A DNA stretch of 16,314 nt. It comes from Prevotellaceae bacterium UBA1720. Its GTDB lineage: Bacteria; Bacteroidota; Bacteroidia; Bacteroidales; Bacteroidaceae. Below, one piece after another: positions 6,094 to 13,586 of the stretch. The stretch's first letter is position 1; each line of letters starts with the position of its first letter. Both the position numbers and the translations under genes were made by a program. Where the stretch lies: NCBI GenBank assembly GCA_002317475.1, contig DCIS01000095.1, positions 15,067-31,380 of the forward strand, in the 5' to 3' direction. The notes beneath the pieces are model-generated. The model saw only the letters and a program-made list of their open reading frames with translations, ran no database searches and was not told the origin of the DNA.

Positions 6094-6704
6094 GATTGTT
6101 CCTCCTCGACTTTTTGTTCATAATACTTTTGCTGAAGGCTTTCCCAAACCTGAGCATCTTCCACTTTTGTCTTCGAACCAAGAGAACCACTTGCTAGTTT
6201 TACTGCAGGACAACTACTGTTGTCATACAAAGCCCAATGGTCAACAACAGGAATATAAAGATTAAAAAGGTTACTCAGACCTGCACGGTATCTACGGTAG
6301 ATAACATCAATGGGGATATTGTGACCACCCTGGCTTACACGCTTAGCCACTCTCTTTACAGCCTGTTCAGGTGTTGAAAGAGAGAAGAACAGTAAGGTTA
6401 CGAAATAACCACGACGCTGAGCTTGCTGAATGAGCTTAACATAAGATCGGGTTGACAAAGTGGTTTCAAATGCAAAGGTTGTACCTTCCTTCAACAGATG
6501 AATGACACGGTCTATCATCAGGCGTCCTGCCTGAATGGCTACTCCCTCTGGATTAAAGGGAGAAAGACCTGCTGCAATCTGATCTGCATTGACAAACTCG
6601 CGACAGTTTAGCATCTCGGGTAGAACCGTGAAGCTGGCTGTTGTCTTGCCTGCACCATTGCAACCTGCAACGATGTAGAGATGCGGTTTCTTCTTGTCTG
6701 ACAT
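6090..6704 (-). CDS. Zeta-toxin-like P-loop kinase, 204 aa
   Basis: A P-loop kinase of the zeta toxin/PezT group in the short Gram-negative form. The Walker A motif is GCNGAGKTT (residues 14-22). Next come EFVNADQIAAGLSPF with the likely catalytic Asp41, the FETTLS motif (79-84) that contacts the sugar nucleotide in zeta toxins, and the arginine-rich lid segment YRRYRAGLSNLF (about 136-147), then HWALYDNS. Zeta toxins phosphorylate UDP-N-acetylglucosamine and so starve peptidoglycan synthesis; whether this protein does is unknown. No classical epsilon gene is adjacent; instead the 51-aa gene follows with a 4-nt overlap. It lies 40 bases after trmD on the same strand. All expected motifs are intact, so it is not an obvious pseudogene. 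It could instead be a non-toxic metabolic or repair kinase. Confidence 0.88.
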   Translation of the reverse strand: MSDKKKPHLYIVAGCNGAGKTTASFTVLPEMLNCREFVNADQIAAGLSPFNPEGVAIQAGRLMIDRVIHLLKEGTTFAFETTLSTRSYVKLIQQAQRRGYFVTLLFFSLSTPEQAVKRVAKRVSQGGHNIPIDVIYRRYRAGLSNLFNLYIPVVDHWALYDNSSCPAVKLASGSLGSKTKVEDAQVWESLQQKYYEQKVEEEQS

Positions 6705-6744
6705 ACGTTATTTATTTCTTTAGGTGGGTTCTATTATTTTGGAT

Positions 6745-7440
6745 TTATTTCCCTAATAAATCTGGACGTAGACGCTTGGTACGTTCCATACTTTGCTGCA
6801 ATTCCCATTCCTTGATCTTGGCTTCATGTCCCGAAAGTAGTATCTCGGGTACACTTCCCCAATCAGTGCCGTCTACGCCTGTATATTGCGCAGGACGACT
6901 GTAAACAGGGGCTGCCAAGAGATTGTCCTGAAAGGAATCCGACAATGCACTTTGCTCATCACCTATTGCTCCAGGTAGGATACGTACAATGGCATCAGTC
7001 ATAACTGCAGCTGCCAGTTCACCTCCAGTCAGTACGTAATCACCTATAGAGACTTCCTTCGTGATAAGCTGTTCACGTACGCGCCAATCAATGCCTTTAT
7101 AGTGTCCGCAAAGAATGATGATATTCTCCTTGAGGGACAGTTCGTTGGCCATAGGTTGATCAAACTGTTCTCCGTCAGGTGAAGTAAAGATGATCTCGTC
7201 ATAATGGCGTTCAGCCTTCAACGCTGATATGCATCGGTCAATAGGCTCACATTGCATCACCATGCCGGCAAATCCACCGAAAGGATAATCATCTACACGT
7301 TTCCATTTGTTGGTACTATAGTCTCGGAGATTGTGTACATGAATCTCAACCAGACCCTTTTTCTGTGCACGCCCAAGTATGCTCTCCTGTGTAAAAGGGA
7401 GCACTAACTCGGGCAATACTGTGATAATGTCAATTCGCAT
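6745..7440 (-). CDS. trmD: tRNA (guanine-N1)-methyltransferase TrmD, 231 aa
   Basis: TrmD uses SAM to make m1G37 next to the anticodon of a subset of tRNAs and so prevents +1 frameshifting. It is a dimeric SPOUT enzyme with a trefoil knot. Visible family blocks are MRIDIITVLPEL at the N-terminus, DDYPFGGFAGMVMQ (usual PYGGGAGMV), the knot segments IILCGHYKGID and VSIGDYVLTGGELAAAVMTDAIVRILPG, and SALSDSFQDNLLAAPVYSRP with the catalytic Asp region. I chose the ATG at 7440 because the family starts MRIDI; the ATG 36 bases upstream would add residues encoded by the GC-rich repeat. It is not next to rpsP, rimM or rplS as in many bacteria. It is followed 40 bases later by the zeta-like kinase. The repeat at 7447-7488 ends 6 bases upstream of the start codon. 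Confidence 0.95.
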   Translation of the reverse strand: MRIDIITVLPELVLPFTQESILGRAQKKGLVEIHVHNLRDYSTNKWKRVDDYPFGGFAGMVMQCEPIDRCISALKAERHYDEIIFTSPDGEQFDQPMANELSLKENIIILCGHYKGIDWRVREQLITKEVSIGDYVLTGGELAAAVMTDAIVRILPGAIGDEQSALSDSFQDNLLAAPVYSRPAQYTGVDGTDWGSVPEILLSGHEAKIKEWELQQSMERTKRLRPDLLGK

Positions 7441-7446
7441 ATATTG

Positions 7447-7488
7447 AAGCCCCTCTCCCCCCTGCCCCTCCCCCAAATGGGAGGGGAG
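7447..7488 (-). repeat. GC-rich dispersed repeat, copy A, in the trmD leader
   Basis: On the plus strand it runs from AAGCCCCTCTCCC to CCCCCAAATGGGAGGGGAG. It is the reverse complement of copy B at 9359-9397 apart from a short internal difference (CCCTGC in place of TAA). The outer half (CCCAAATGGG flanked by C and G runs) is a hairpin. The minus strand carries four G runs of at least 3-4 (7450-7474), a G-quadruplex pattern. G-rich sequence continues beyond the matched part to 7506, reaching the MFS stop codon. Confidence 0.88.
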
Positions 7489-7508
7489 TGCGGGATGAGG
7501 GTGGGGTG

Positions 7509-8933
7509 TTAGTTGTTAGATGGTTTGTTTTCAAGTCCGTAGTGCTTCTTTTTATCCTCGACCTTTAGAAGATAGGCAAGGATTAGTGCGATTACTCCGA
7601 AGACGGCAAAGATACACATAGGAAGGGTATAATTGTACTGAGTTTCCTCAACACCGTTACGGACAATAGTACCATCAATACAGAAACGGTCCAAAACGAT
7701 ACCAATCAATAGAGGGATGAAACCAAGACCAATATTCTGGATCCAGAATGTCAAAGCGTATGAAGATCCTAAGAGTTTCAAGGGAATAATCTTAGGCATA
7801 CTGGGCCACATGGCTGAGGGAACCAAAGAGAAGGCAACGCCGAGCAATACCATAATGGCAGCTGCAAACCACCAATAATTGAGGATGGGCAGAGCAAAAA
7901 GGATGTGAACCAGAATCAGCAATACAGAACCGATCATCATGATTGTAGCCCCCTTGCCTTGCTTGTCGTAAACACGGCCAAAGATAGGTGTCATAATCAA
8001 ATTACCAAGGGGAATCAACATAACGAGAAGACCAGCCAATGGCATCCTGAAGTCTGAGCCGAATGCAGAGAACTTCACTTCCTGGATGACATTATATTTA
8101 TTGATCATCAATGAGGTGGCATACTTCATGAAGGGGAATACAGCTGAATAGAAGCAAAGACACAAGAGGGCGATCAACCAGAAGCCCTTGTTTGTCAAAA
8201 TGTACTTGAGATCACTCACTTTAAACTGGTCTTCACTGGAACTTTCAACAGCAGGCAACTGTTTGTCAAGTTTGCTATCCATGACACAGAATACCATGAA
8301 TGAAAGGAAACCAACGGTAAGAAGAATCAATGCAACAAATAGAGGGGTTGACATACTAAAACTCTTGGCAAGTCCTGGGCTGATGAGGAATGCAAGGGCG
8401 GTGCCAAGTCGTGCAACAGCTACCTGAACACCCATAGCCATGGCGAGTTCGTGACCTGTGAACCATTTCACAATCACCTTGCTGACGGTGATACCACAAT
8501 TCTCACATCCAACAGCAAAAACTGAATATCCAAGACAAGCCACGAGCACTTGGTGATTCAAACCCAGCATAACAGCCTCACCCCCTGGTGCAATATACTC
8601 TACTGAATAATACTTAATACCTGCACCTGCAACCATGAAGAGACATGATACTAGACCGGTGAATCTCACTCCCATCTTGTCAAGGATAATACCTCCGAAA
8701 ATTAACATACAGAGGAAGACATTGAACCACATGTATGACCAGTTGAATGCACCGAAATCGGATGCACTCCATCCCATTCCGCCATTCTCTATAGACACAC
8801 CCAACATGTCCATTAATGGTGAAATGGCATCAGTCAGGAAGTATCCCCACATCATGGTAAATGATACGATAAACAGAGCCAACCATCTGGCTGCTTTGCT
8901 GTCACTTAATAGTGTTTGAACTTTTTGTGTCAT
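7509..8933 (-). CDS. MFS transporter, 474 aa
   Basis: An inner-membrane major facilitator superfamily transporter of about 12 membrane segments. The N-terminal half carries FIVSFTMMWGYFLTDAISPLMDML and GGIILDKMGVRFTG, which is the typical loop 2-3 motif of the superfamily. A cytoplasmic loop (about residues 222-240, SKLDKQLPAVESSSEDQF) separates the two halves. In the second half GRVYDKQGKGATIMM repeats the loop motif, and SSYALTFWIQNIGLGFIPLLIGIVLDR resembles the last-third signature of the MFSD1-like group. The substrate cannot be told; MFSD1 relatives move dipeptides, and the nearby dipeptidyl peptidase gene would suit that, but this is inference. The start ATG at 8933 lies 32 bases inside the preceding DUF559 gene. 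The stop codon abuts GC-rich repeat A. Confidence 0.85.
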   Translation of the reverse strand: MTQKVQTLLSDSKAARWLALFIVSFTMMWGYFLTDAISPLMDMLGVSIENGGMGWSASDFGAFNWSYMWFNVFLCMLIFGGIILDKMGVRFTGLVSCLFMVAGAGIKYYSVEYIAPGGEAVMLGLNHQVLVACLGYSVFAVGCENCGITVSKVIVKWFTGHELAMAMGVQVAVARLGTALAFLISPGLAKSFSMSTPLFVALILLTVGFLSFMVFCVMDSKLDKQLPAVESSSEDQFKVSDLKYILTNKGFWLIALLCLCFYSAVFPFMKYATSLMINKYNVIQEVKFSAFGSDFRMPLAGLLVMLIPLGNLIMTPIFGRVYDKQGKGATIMMIGSVLLILVHILFALPILNYWWFAAAIMVLLGVAFSLVPSAMWPSMPKIIPLKLLGSSYALTFWIQNIGLGFIPLLIGIVLDRFCIDGTIVRNGVEETQYNYTLPMCIFAVFGVIALILAYLLKVEDKKKHYGLENKPSNN

Positions 8934-9297
8934 TTGTATTTGTTTTAATTATTTTGATTACATTTTCTATCTCGAACATGACCTGTTCGTTTGTAAACCG
9001 CAGGATTCTGTACCCCTTGGCTTCAAGTCTTTTTGTTCGCGCTTCGTCTAAAGTAATTTGCTCTGCGTAATTGTGATAGTACCCATCTACTTCGATGATG
9101 ATTTCTCTTTCTGGACAATAGAAATCTGCGATAAAATCAAGTATCACACATTGCCTTTTGAATCCTACACCTAATGCTTTTCCTTTTAATTGATTCCAGA
9201 GGTAAGATTCAGCATCCGTTGGATTTTCTCTCATCCTTTTAGCGTAACCCTTTAAGAGATTGTACCAATCAGGGTTACTTCTATGAAAATCGTCCAT
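8902..9297 (-). CDS. DUF559 endonuclease-like protein, about 131 aa
   Basis: A member of the DUF559 family, which belongs to the PD-(D/E)XK/Vsr-like nuclease fold. The family pattern is clear: RENPTDAESYLWNQLKGKALGVGFKRQ, then VILDFIADFYCPEREIIIEVDGYYH carrying the presumed acidic active-site residues, then LDEARTKRLEAKGYRILRFTNEQV. I chose ATG 9297 because family members begin about 27 residues before NPTxAE; an in-frame ATG at 9333 would add 12 residues. The last 11 codons overlap the start of the MFS gene in another frame, and the tail TNTNDTKSSNTIK lies beyond the usual domain end. It therefore seems to read through into its neighbour. No biological role is established for the family as far as I know. 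It lies between two inverted GC-rich repeats, which suggests acquisition as a unit. Confidence 0.85.
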   Translation of the reverse strand: MDDFHRSNPDWYNLLKGYAKRMRENPTDAESYLWNQLKGKALGVGFKRQCVILDFIADFYCPEREIIIEVDGYYHNYAEQITLDEARTKRLEAKGYRILRFTNEQVMFEIENVIKIIKTNTNDTKSSNTIK

Positions 9298-9358
9298 TTT
9301 AAATATGGAGGTATTTTTAAGATCCCAATACATTAATGTGTTTCATCGTGCGCGGTAG

Positions 9359-9397
9359 CTCCCCTCCCATTTGGGGGAGGGTTAGGGAGAGGGGCTT
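9359..9397 (+). repeat. GC-rich dispersed repeat, copy B, after dpp5
   Basis: CTCCCCTCCCATTTGG followed by G runs and ending GAGAGGGGCTT. It matches the reverse complement of copy A (7447-7488). CCCTCCC (9362-9368) can pair with GGGAGGG (9375-9381). Four G runs lie within 9373-9394, a G-quadruplex pattern that contains TTAGGG. It fills most of the 63-base gap between the dpp5 stop and the DUF559 gene and overlaps the dpp5 stop codon by one base. Confidence 0.88.
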
Positions 9398-11571
9398 TAT
9401 TTCAGATACTTATCCAGCCAACGGAAGAATGTACGCTGCCAAAGTATGCCATTCTGAGGCTTCAGCACCCAATGATTTTCGTCTGGGAAGAGGAGAAGCT
9501 GGGCATCAATGCCACGCATACGTGCTGCAGAGAATGCACTCTCTGCCTGTGTGTATTCAATACGGAAATCCTTTTGTCCGTGTATGCACAGTATAGGTGT
9601 ATCCCAGTTCTGTACATAGAGGTGAGGAGAGGTTTCAAAAACCTTCTGACGCATGCCAGCCTCGTCTTTGTACCAGGGTGCACGACCCATATCCCAGTTG
9701 GGGAACCACATCTCCTCTGTCTCTACATATTGTTGCTGAGTATTATAGATACCATCGTGGGCAATGAAAGCCTTGAAGCGCTTATCATGATGACCTGCAA
9801 GCCAGTATACGCTATAACCGCCAAAACTTGCACCAACACAACCTAAACGGTTCTTGTCCACATAGGGTTCCTTCGAAATATCATCAATAGCAGATAGATA
9901 GTCAAGCATACACTGTCCACTGTAATCACCGCTGATCTGCTCCAGCCATTCCATGCCAAAACCAGGAAGACCACGACGGTTTGGCGCAATGATAATATAA
10001 TCGTTGGCAGCCATGATCTGGAAATTCCAACGATAGCTCCAGAACTGACTTACAGGACTCTGAGGACCACCCTCGCAAAAGAGTAGGGTAGGGTATTTCT
10101 TAGAAGCATCAAAGTGACTGGGATAAATCACCCAGCATAGTTCCTGCTTTCCATCTGTGGTATTGACCATACGTTCCTCTACCTTACCTAATGCCAACTG
10201 TTTCAGAATATGATCGTTTTCATTGGTTACTCTGCGAACCATTGCATTCTTCACCGAACCATTTTTCATGTCGAATGCCAATGTCAGTGTGTATAGGTCT
10301 GCTGGAGCAGAGATGCTGTGACGCTCCACAAGTAACTGCTTGCCATTAGGCATCATCTGCAATGATCCATAATCATAGTCTCCAGAGGTCAGTTTGGTGA
10401 CATTGCCTTCCAAGTTGGTAAAATAAACCATTGTACGTGCCTGCCAAACACCAATGAAATACAGGGACTTACTATCGTTGCCCCAAGTGAATGCATCTAC
10501 GCCTGACTCAAACTTCTCTGTTACGTAGTTCTTTTTTGCCGTAGAGAAATCGTAGACACAGAGACGTGTGCGATCACTCTCATAACCATCACGCTCCATG
10601 CTCTTCCAAGCTATCATTTTACCGTCAGGAGAGAACTGAGGATCTTGGTCATATCCAGCATTGGCATCTTCACTTGACTTGTTCTTGGCCTGATTAGCAA
10701 GGGACACAGTAGCGTCATAAGCAGGTTCAACATACCCAGCAGGTTTGCAGAGATTGGTAGTTGAACCACTTTCTGTATCGTAAAGGAAAATATCACTATC
10801 TGTAGATATGGCGTATGCTACTCCGGTTTTCTTGCGACACGTGTAGGCAATCTTCTTACTGTCTGGACTCCAGCAGAATTGCTCCGTACCTCCAAAGGGA
10901 AGCATGGGACATTCGTATGGTTCACCGTTTAGCAGATCTTTTGCATTGTTTGATACTCTGTTTCCATCAAAACTAGCCAGGAAGATGTGTGGGATAGAAG
11001 TGATGTAGGAATCCCAATGCTTGTAGTTCATGTCATTGATTACCATACCAGTGGCTAATGGCAGGTCCTTCTCCTTGGCTGCAATACTACTGGTAGAAGA
11101 TACTTCACGGATCAGGATAACCTGTTTCTCATCGGGCGAGAAGAGGAAACCACCAATCTCATCGCCTGAGGTAAGCTGTTTACGCTCACCTCCGTTGAGA
11201 TTCATGCTCCACAACTGACCACCAGATATGAATGCAATGCGATTACCTCCATCTATAAAGACAGGCTCTACTTCGCTCTTGGTGCCAGTTGTAAGGGCTT
11301 TCTGGTTTGACCCGTCAATGTTGCTGATATAGATCACACTACGACTCTTGTTCTGCTCTACGCTATAGTAACTGACGGTATATACCAATTGCTTGCTGTC
11401 AGGACTTGCCTGATAGGACCCAACACGTCCCATTGACCAGAGTACCTCTGGGGTCATACGATCACCTTGCAAGTTGGGAAAATGCTTGCCAATAGGGTCT
11501 TGTGCCTCCACCTCAGCAGGAGTCGATGTTGCTAATATGGCTGTTGCTGCCATGATTTTCAGTATGTTCAT
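9397..11571 (-). CDS. dpp5: S9-family dipeptidyl peptidase, DPP5-like, periplasmic, 724 aa
   Basis: A prolyl-oligopeptidase-family serine exopeptidase that very closely resembles Porphyromonas gingivalis DPP5 along its whole length. That enzyme releases dipeptides with hydrophobic or Ala residues at P1 in the periplasm of this asaccharolytic bacterium. A signal peptide (MNILKIMAATAILATS, cut near VEAQ) is followed by a beta-propeller (about 30-420; repeats such as FSPDEKQV, WSPDSKKIAY, FSPDGKMIAW) and an alpha/beta hydrolase domain. The triad is S582 in GASFGGYS, D668 in GQKDFRI and H700 in DENHWVL; the spacing of 86 and 32 residues is close to the 85 and 32 I recall for DPP5. The ATG at 11571 lies 2 bases after the yidC stop codon; a GTG at 11577 would overlap it (GTGA). 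Either way coupling to yidC is likely. Confidence 0.93.
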   Translation of the reverse strand: MNILKIMAATAILATSTPAEVEAQDPIGKHFPNLQGDRMTPEVLWSMGRVGSYQASPDSKQLVYTVSYYSVEQNKSRSVIYISNIDGSNQKALTTGTKSEVEPVFIDGGNRIAFISGGQLWSMNLNGGERKQLTSGDEIGGFLFSPDEKQVILIREVSSTSSIAAKEKDLPLATGMVINDMNYKHWDSYITSIPHIFLASFDGNRVSNNAKDLLNGEPYECPMLPFGGTEQFCWSPDSKKIAYTCRKKTGVAYAISTDSDIFLYDTESGSTTNLCKPAGYVEPAYDATVSLANQAKNKSSEDANAGYDQDPQFSPDGKMIAWKSMERDGYESDRTRLCVYDFSTAKKNYVTEKFESGVDAFTWGNDSKSLYFIGVWQARTMVYFTNLEGNVTKLTSGDYDYGSLQMMPNGKQLLVERHSISAPADLYTLTLAFDMKNGSVKNAMVRRVTNENDHILKQLALGKVEERMVNTTDGKQELCWVIYPSHFDASKKYPTLLFCEGGPQSPVSQFWSYRWNFQIMAANDYIIIAPNRRGLPGFGMEWLEQISGDYSGQCMLDYLSAIDDISKEPYVDKNRLGCVGASFGGYSVYWLAGHHDKRFKAFIAHDGIYNTQQQYVETEEMWFPNWDMGRAPWYKDEAGMRQKVFETSPHLYVQNWDTPILCIHGQKDFRIEYTQAESAFSAARMRGIDAQLLLFPDENHWVLKPQNGILWQRTFFRWLDKYLK

Positions 11572-11573
11572 AT

Positions 11574-13445
11574 TCACTTCTTGTTTTTCATCTGACGCAT
11601 CATTTCCTGCTGCTTCTGCAATGCCTCAAGACGTTGTGCCATGCTACTTGTGTTCTTGGGATCATTTTTGTGCTTATCGCGATATGCTTCCAATTCTGCT
11701 AATAGCTTCTTGTCATCAGTTGTCTTGCGAAGGCCCCACATCATCAAAATGGTAATCAGACCGTTGATGAAATAATAATATGTAAGACCGCTGCTATAGT
11801 TGTTGAACATGAAGAAGAACATTACGGGCATCAAGTACATCATCCAGCGCATTACCTTCATCTGCTGTTCCTGCTCGCTGCTCATCTGACTGCTTTGCTG
11901 CTTCATGCTGATCATGGTGTTAATGATATTAGTGGCAGCAAACAGAACGCAGAAAATGCTGAGGTGGTCACCAATCAACCAGAGATCAGTACCCCAATTG
12001 ATGATGTCGTCATAGGCAGAGAGATCATCTGCCCAGAGGAAGGACTCGCCACGCAATTGGATAGCTTGTGGCACAAAGTTGAACAATGCCAGGAATATAG
12101 GCATCTGTATCAGCATTGGCAGACATCCACCCATTGGGCTCACTCCGTATTGTTGATAAAGGCCCATCATCTCCTGCTGCTTCTTCATAGCATCCTCCTT
12201 GTTGGGATACTTCTTGCTCAATTCCTCAACTTTAGGTTTCAGAACTCTCATGCGAGCACTACTCAGGAAACTCTTCTTGGTTGCAGGGTAAACTGCAGCC
12301 TTGACAATGAGGGTCAGGAGCAACAAAACAATACCCATAGACAGACCTAAACCTGTGAGCCAGTCAAATATGTTAAGTACAAACCAACGGTTGATCCATC
12401 TCAGCAGAGGCCAACCCAGATCAACCAACTCTTCCAGTTCAAGATCAGTCTTTATCGTACCAAGGTCATTTGTAGCTTGTAACAGATGGAAGTCATTAGG
12501 ACCCATATACATCTGCATGTGTGTTGCCTCCTTGCCTGTTGGGTCAAGCTTTGTGGTCATCATAGCCTTGTAGTATTTCAAGGTCTTGGTGTTCTTGGTC
12601 AGCACCTCGCTTGAGAAACTTGCTTTATTGAAGTCCTCGTGACCAATCAATACACAACTAAAGAACTGATTCTTGAAGGCAACCCAGTCAATGGCATATT
12701 CAGGCTCCTCCTTATCATTGCTGTTAGCACTCAGGTCATCAGTATCATCACCTTTCTCACGCCATTGCAGGTAAGAGTATCTGTTTTCAAAATCAAAACC
12801 CTTCTCTTGTTGACGACATGAGTCTGTCCAGAGAATGTTGATTTTATCACTATTGGTACTGAGATATTTACCCATGTTTTCAGCCTTGATATTGAAATCG
12901 AGCATATAGCTGTCTTTCAATAGGCGATAGTCAACGATCAACTTACCACCATCAGGTGCAGCGATTTGCATGGTGACGGTGCTGTCTGTCTGTTCCACAG
13001 CATCCCACACATAATCAGAACTGCTGAAAATTTCATTCTTACCATCAATGGTGAATGACATCTGTGATGTTTCGGGAGTAAGCAATTTTACCTGTTTGCC
13101 TTGCTGATCCTTGAATTTGCCTTCAAGCTCTACAAAGGAAACGGTTGCACCCTTAGTGTTGATACCAACCTTTACCTTGTCGTTCTTCAGGTAAACCTGA
13201 CTTCCTTCACCATTACTATATGCAAAGAAGCATTTCGATGAATCAACCGTAGCAATCAAACTTTCTGCCTCAGCTTTTGCGGCTTTCTCTTCTTGCTTCT
13301 TCTTTGCTGCAGCAGCCTTTGCCTGCATCTCTTTCTGCTGCTTCTCGTAAGCAGCTTTCTCCTCTGCACTGGGTTGACTGAGGTAAGTAGCACCAATCAG
13401 TACACCTGCAATCAGTACAAATCCTGTGACTGTGTTTTTGTCCAT
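11574..13445 (-). CDS. yidC: YidC membrane protein insertase, 623 aa
   Basis: YidC inserts and folds inner-membrane proteins, alone or with SecYEG. The layout is the Gram-negative type. A first membrane segment (about residues 5-23) is followed by a charged Lys/Glu/Ala helix (28-62). A large periplasmic beta domain spans about 80-345, and the conserved insertase core with five membrane segments starts near 360. The core begins MGIVLLLLTLIVKAAVYPATKKSFLSSARMRVLKPKVEEL and continues with GVSPMGGCLPMLIQMPIFLALF and NYSSGLTYYYFING. K382 stands where E. coli has the groove residue Arg366; I believe Lys is normal in this phylum. The C-terminus is a basic tail (MRQMKNKK), as expected for ribosome contact. 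It is the first gene of the minus-strand series and runs straight into dpp5. In many Bacteroidetes pyrG precedes yidC; here a divergent DUF3078 gene does. Confidence 0.96.
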   Translation of the reverse strand: MDKNTVTGFVLIAGVLIGATYLSQPSAEEKAAYEKQQKEMQAKAAAAKKKQEEKAAKAEAESLIATVDSSKCFFAYSNGEGSQVYLKNDKVKVGINTKGATVSFVELEGKFKDQQGKQVKLLTPETSQMSFTIDGKNEIFSSSDYVWDAVEQTDSTVTMQIAAPDGGKLIVDYRLLKDSYMLDFNIKAENMGKYLSTNSDKINILWTDSCRQQEKGFDFENRYSYLQWREKGDDTDDLSANSNDKEEPEYAIDWVAFKNQFFSCVLIGHEDFNKASFSSEVLTKNTKTLKYYKAMMTTKLDPTGKEATHMQMYMGPNDFHLLQATNDLGTIKTDLELEELVDLGWPLLRWINRWFVLNIFDWLTGLGLSMGIVLLLLTLIVKAAVYPATKKSFLSSARMRVLKPKVEELSKKYPNKEDAMKKQQEMMGLYQQYGVSPMGGCLPMLIQMPIFLALFNFVPQAIQLRGESFLWADDLSAYDDIINWGTDLWLIGDHLSIFCVLFAATNIINTMISMKQQSSQMSSEQEQQMKVMRWMMYLMPVMFFFMFNNYSSGLTYYYFINGLITILMMWGLRKTTDDKKLLAELEAYRDKHKNDPKNTSSMAQRLEALQKQQEMMRQMKNKK

Positions 13446-13490
13446 TACTTATTGTTTTAATTGTTTTTATTCTAGTTCATATTCTATACA

Positions 13491-13512
13491 CATACGCGTG
13501 CGCATGAGTATG
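13491..13512. other. Imperfect dyad in the yidC leader
   Basis: CATAC (13491-13495) is mirrored by GTATG (13508-13512) around a central TGCGCA palindrome, with three mismatched positions on each side. It would lie at the 5' end of the yidC message if the box at 13519-13526 is used. It might be a protein-binding site or a small hairpin, or chance. Confidence 0.3.
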
Positions 13513-13518
13513 AGTTTG

Positions 13519-13526
13519 CAAAAATA
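13519..13526 (-). promoter_or_regulatory. -7 box TATTTTTG for yidC
   Basis: On the minus strand this reads TATTTTTG, an exact TAnnTTTG match, about 73 bases upstream of the yidC start codon. It falls in an A-rich stretch, so chance is possible, but it is the only good match in this divergent interval on that strand. No clear -33 element is seen. Confidence 0.45.
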
Positions 13527-13569
13527 CAAAAAAAAACTTAAAAACTCCCCACCTTGACTCAAAAATCCG

Positions 13570-13577
13570 TATCTTTG
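13570..13577 (+). promoter_or_regulatory. -7 box TATCTTTG for the DUF3078 gene
   Basis: An exact TAnnTTTG match ending 9 bases before the ATG at 13587. A TTG at 13554-13556 is closer than a standard -33 element. The transcription start would fall within a few bases of the ATG, so the message would be nearly leaderless unless the second ATG (13596) is used. Confidence 0.5.
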
Positions 13578-13586
13578 TGCTGAAAA

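Noticed and set aside
7441..7476. A longer TrmD starting at ATG 7476
   Set aside because: The added residues are encoded by the GC-rich repeat, while the family starts at MRIDI.
9373..9394. TTAGGG within the G-rich tract as a telomere-like repeat
   Set aside because: There is only one TTAGGG unit; it is simply part of the dispersed GC-rich repeat.
11574..13445. Lys382 in YidC as a loss of the essential groove arginine
   Set aside because: As far as I recall Lys at this position is normal in Bacteroidetes, and the rest of the insertase core is intact.
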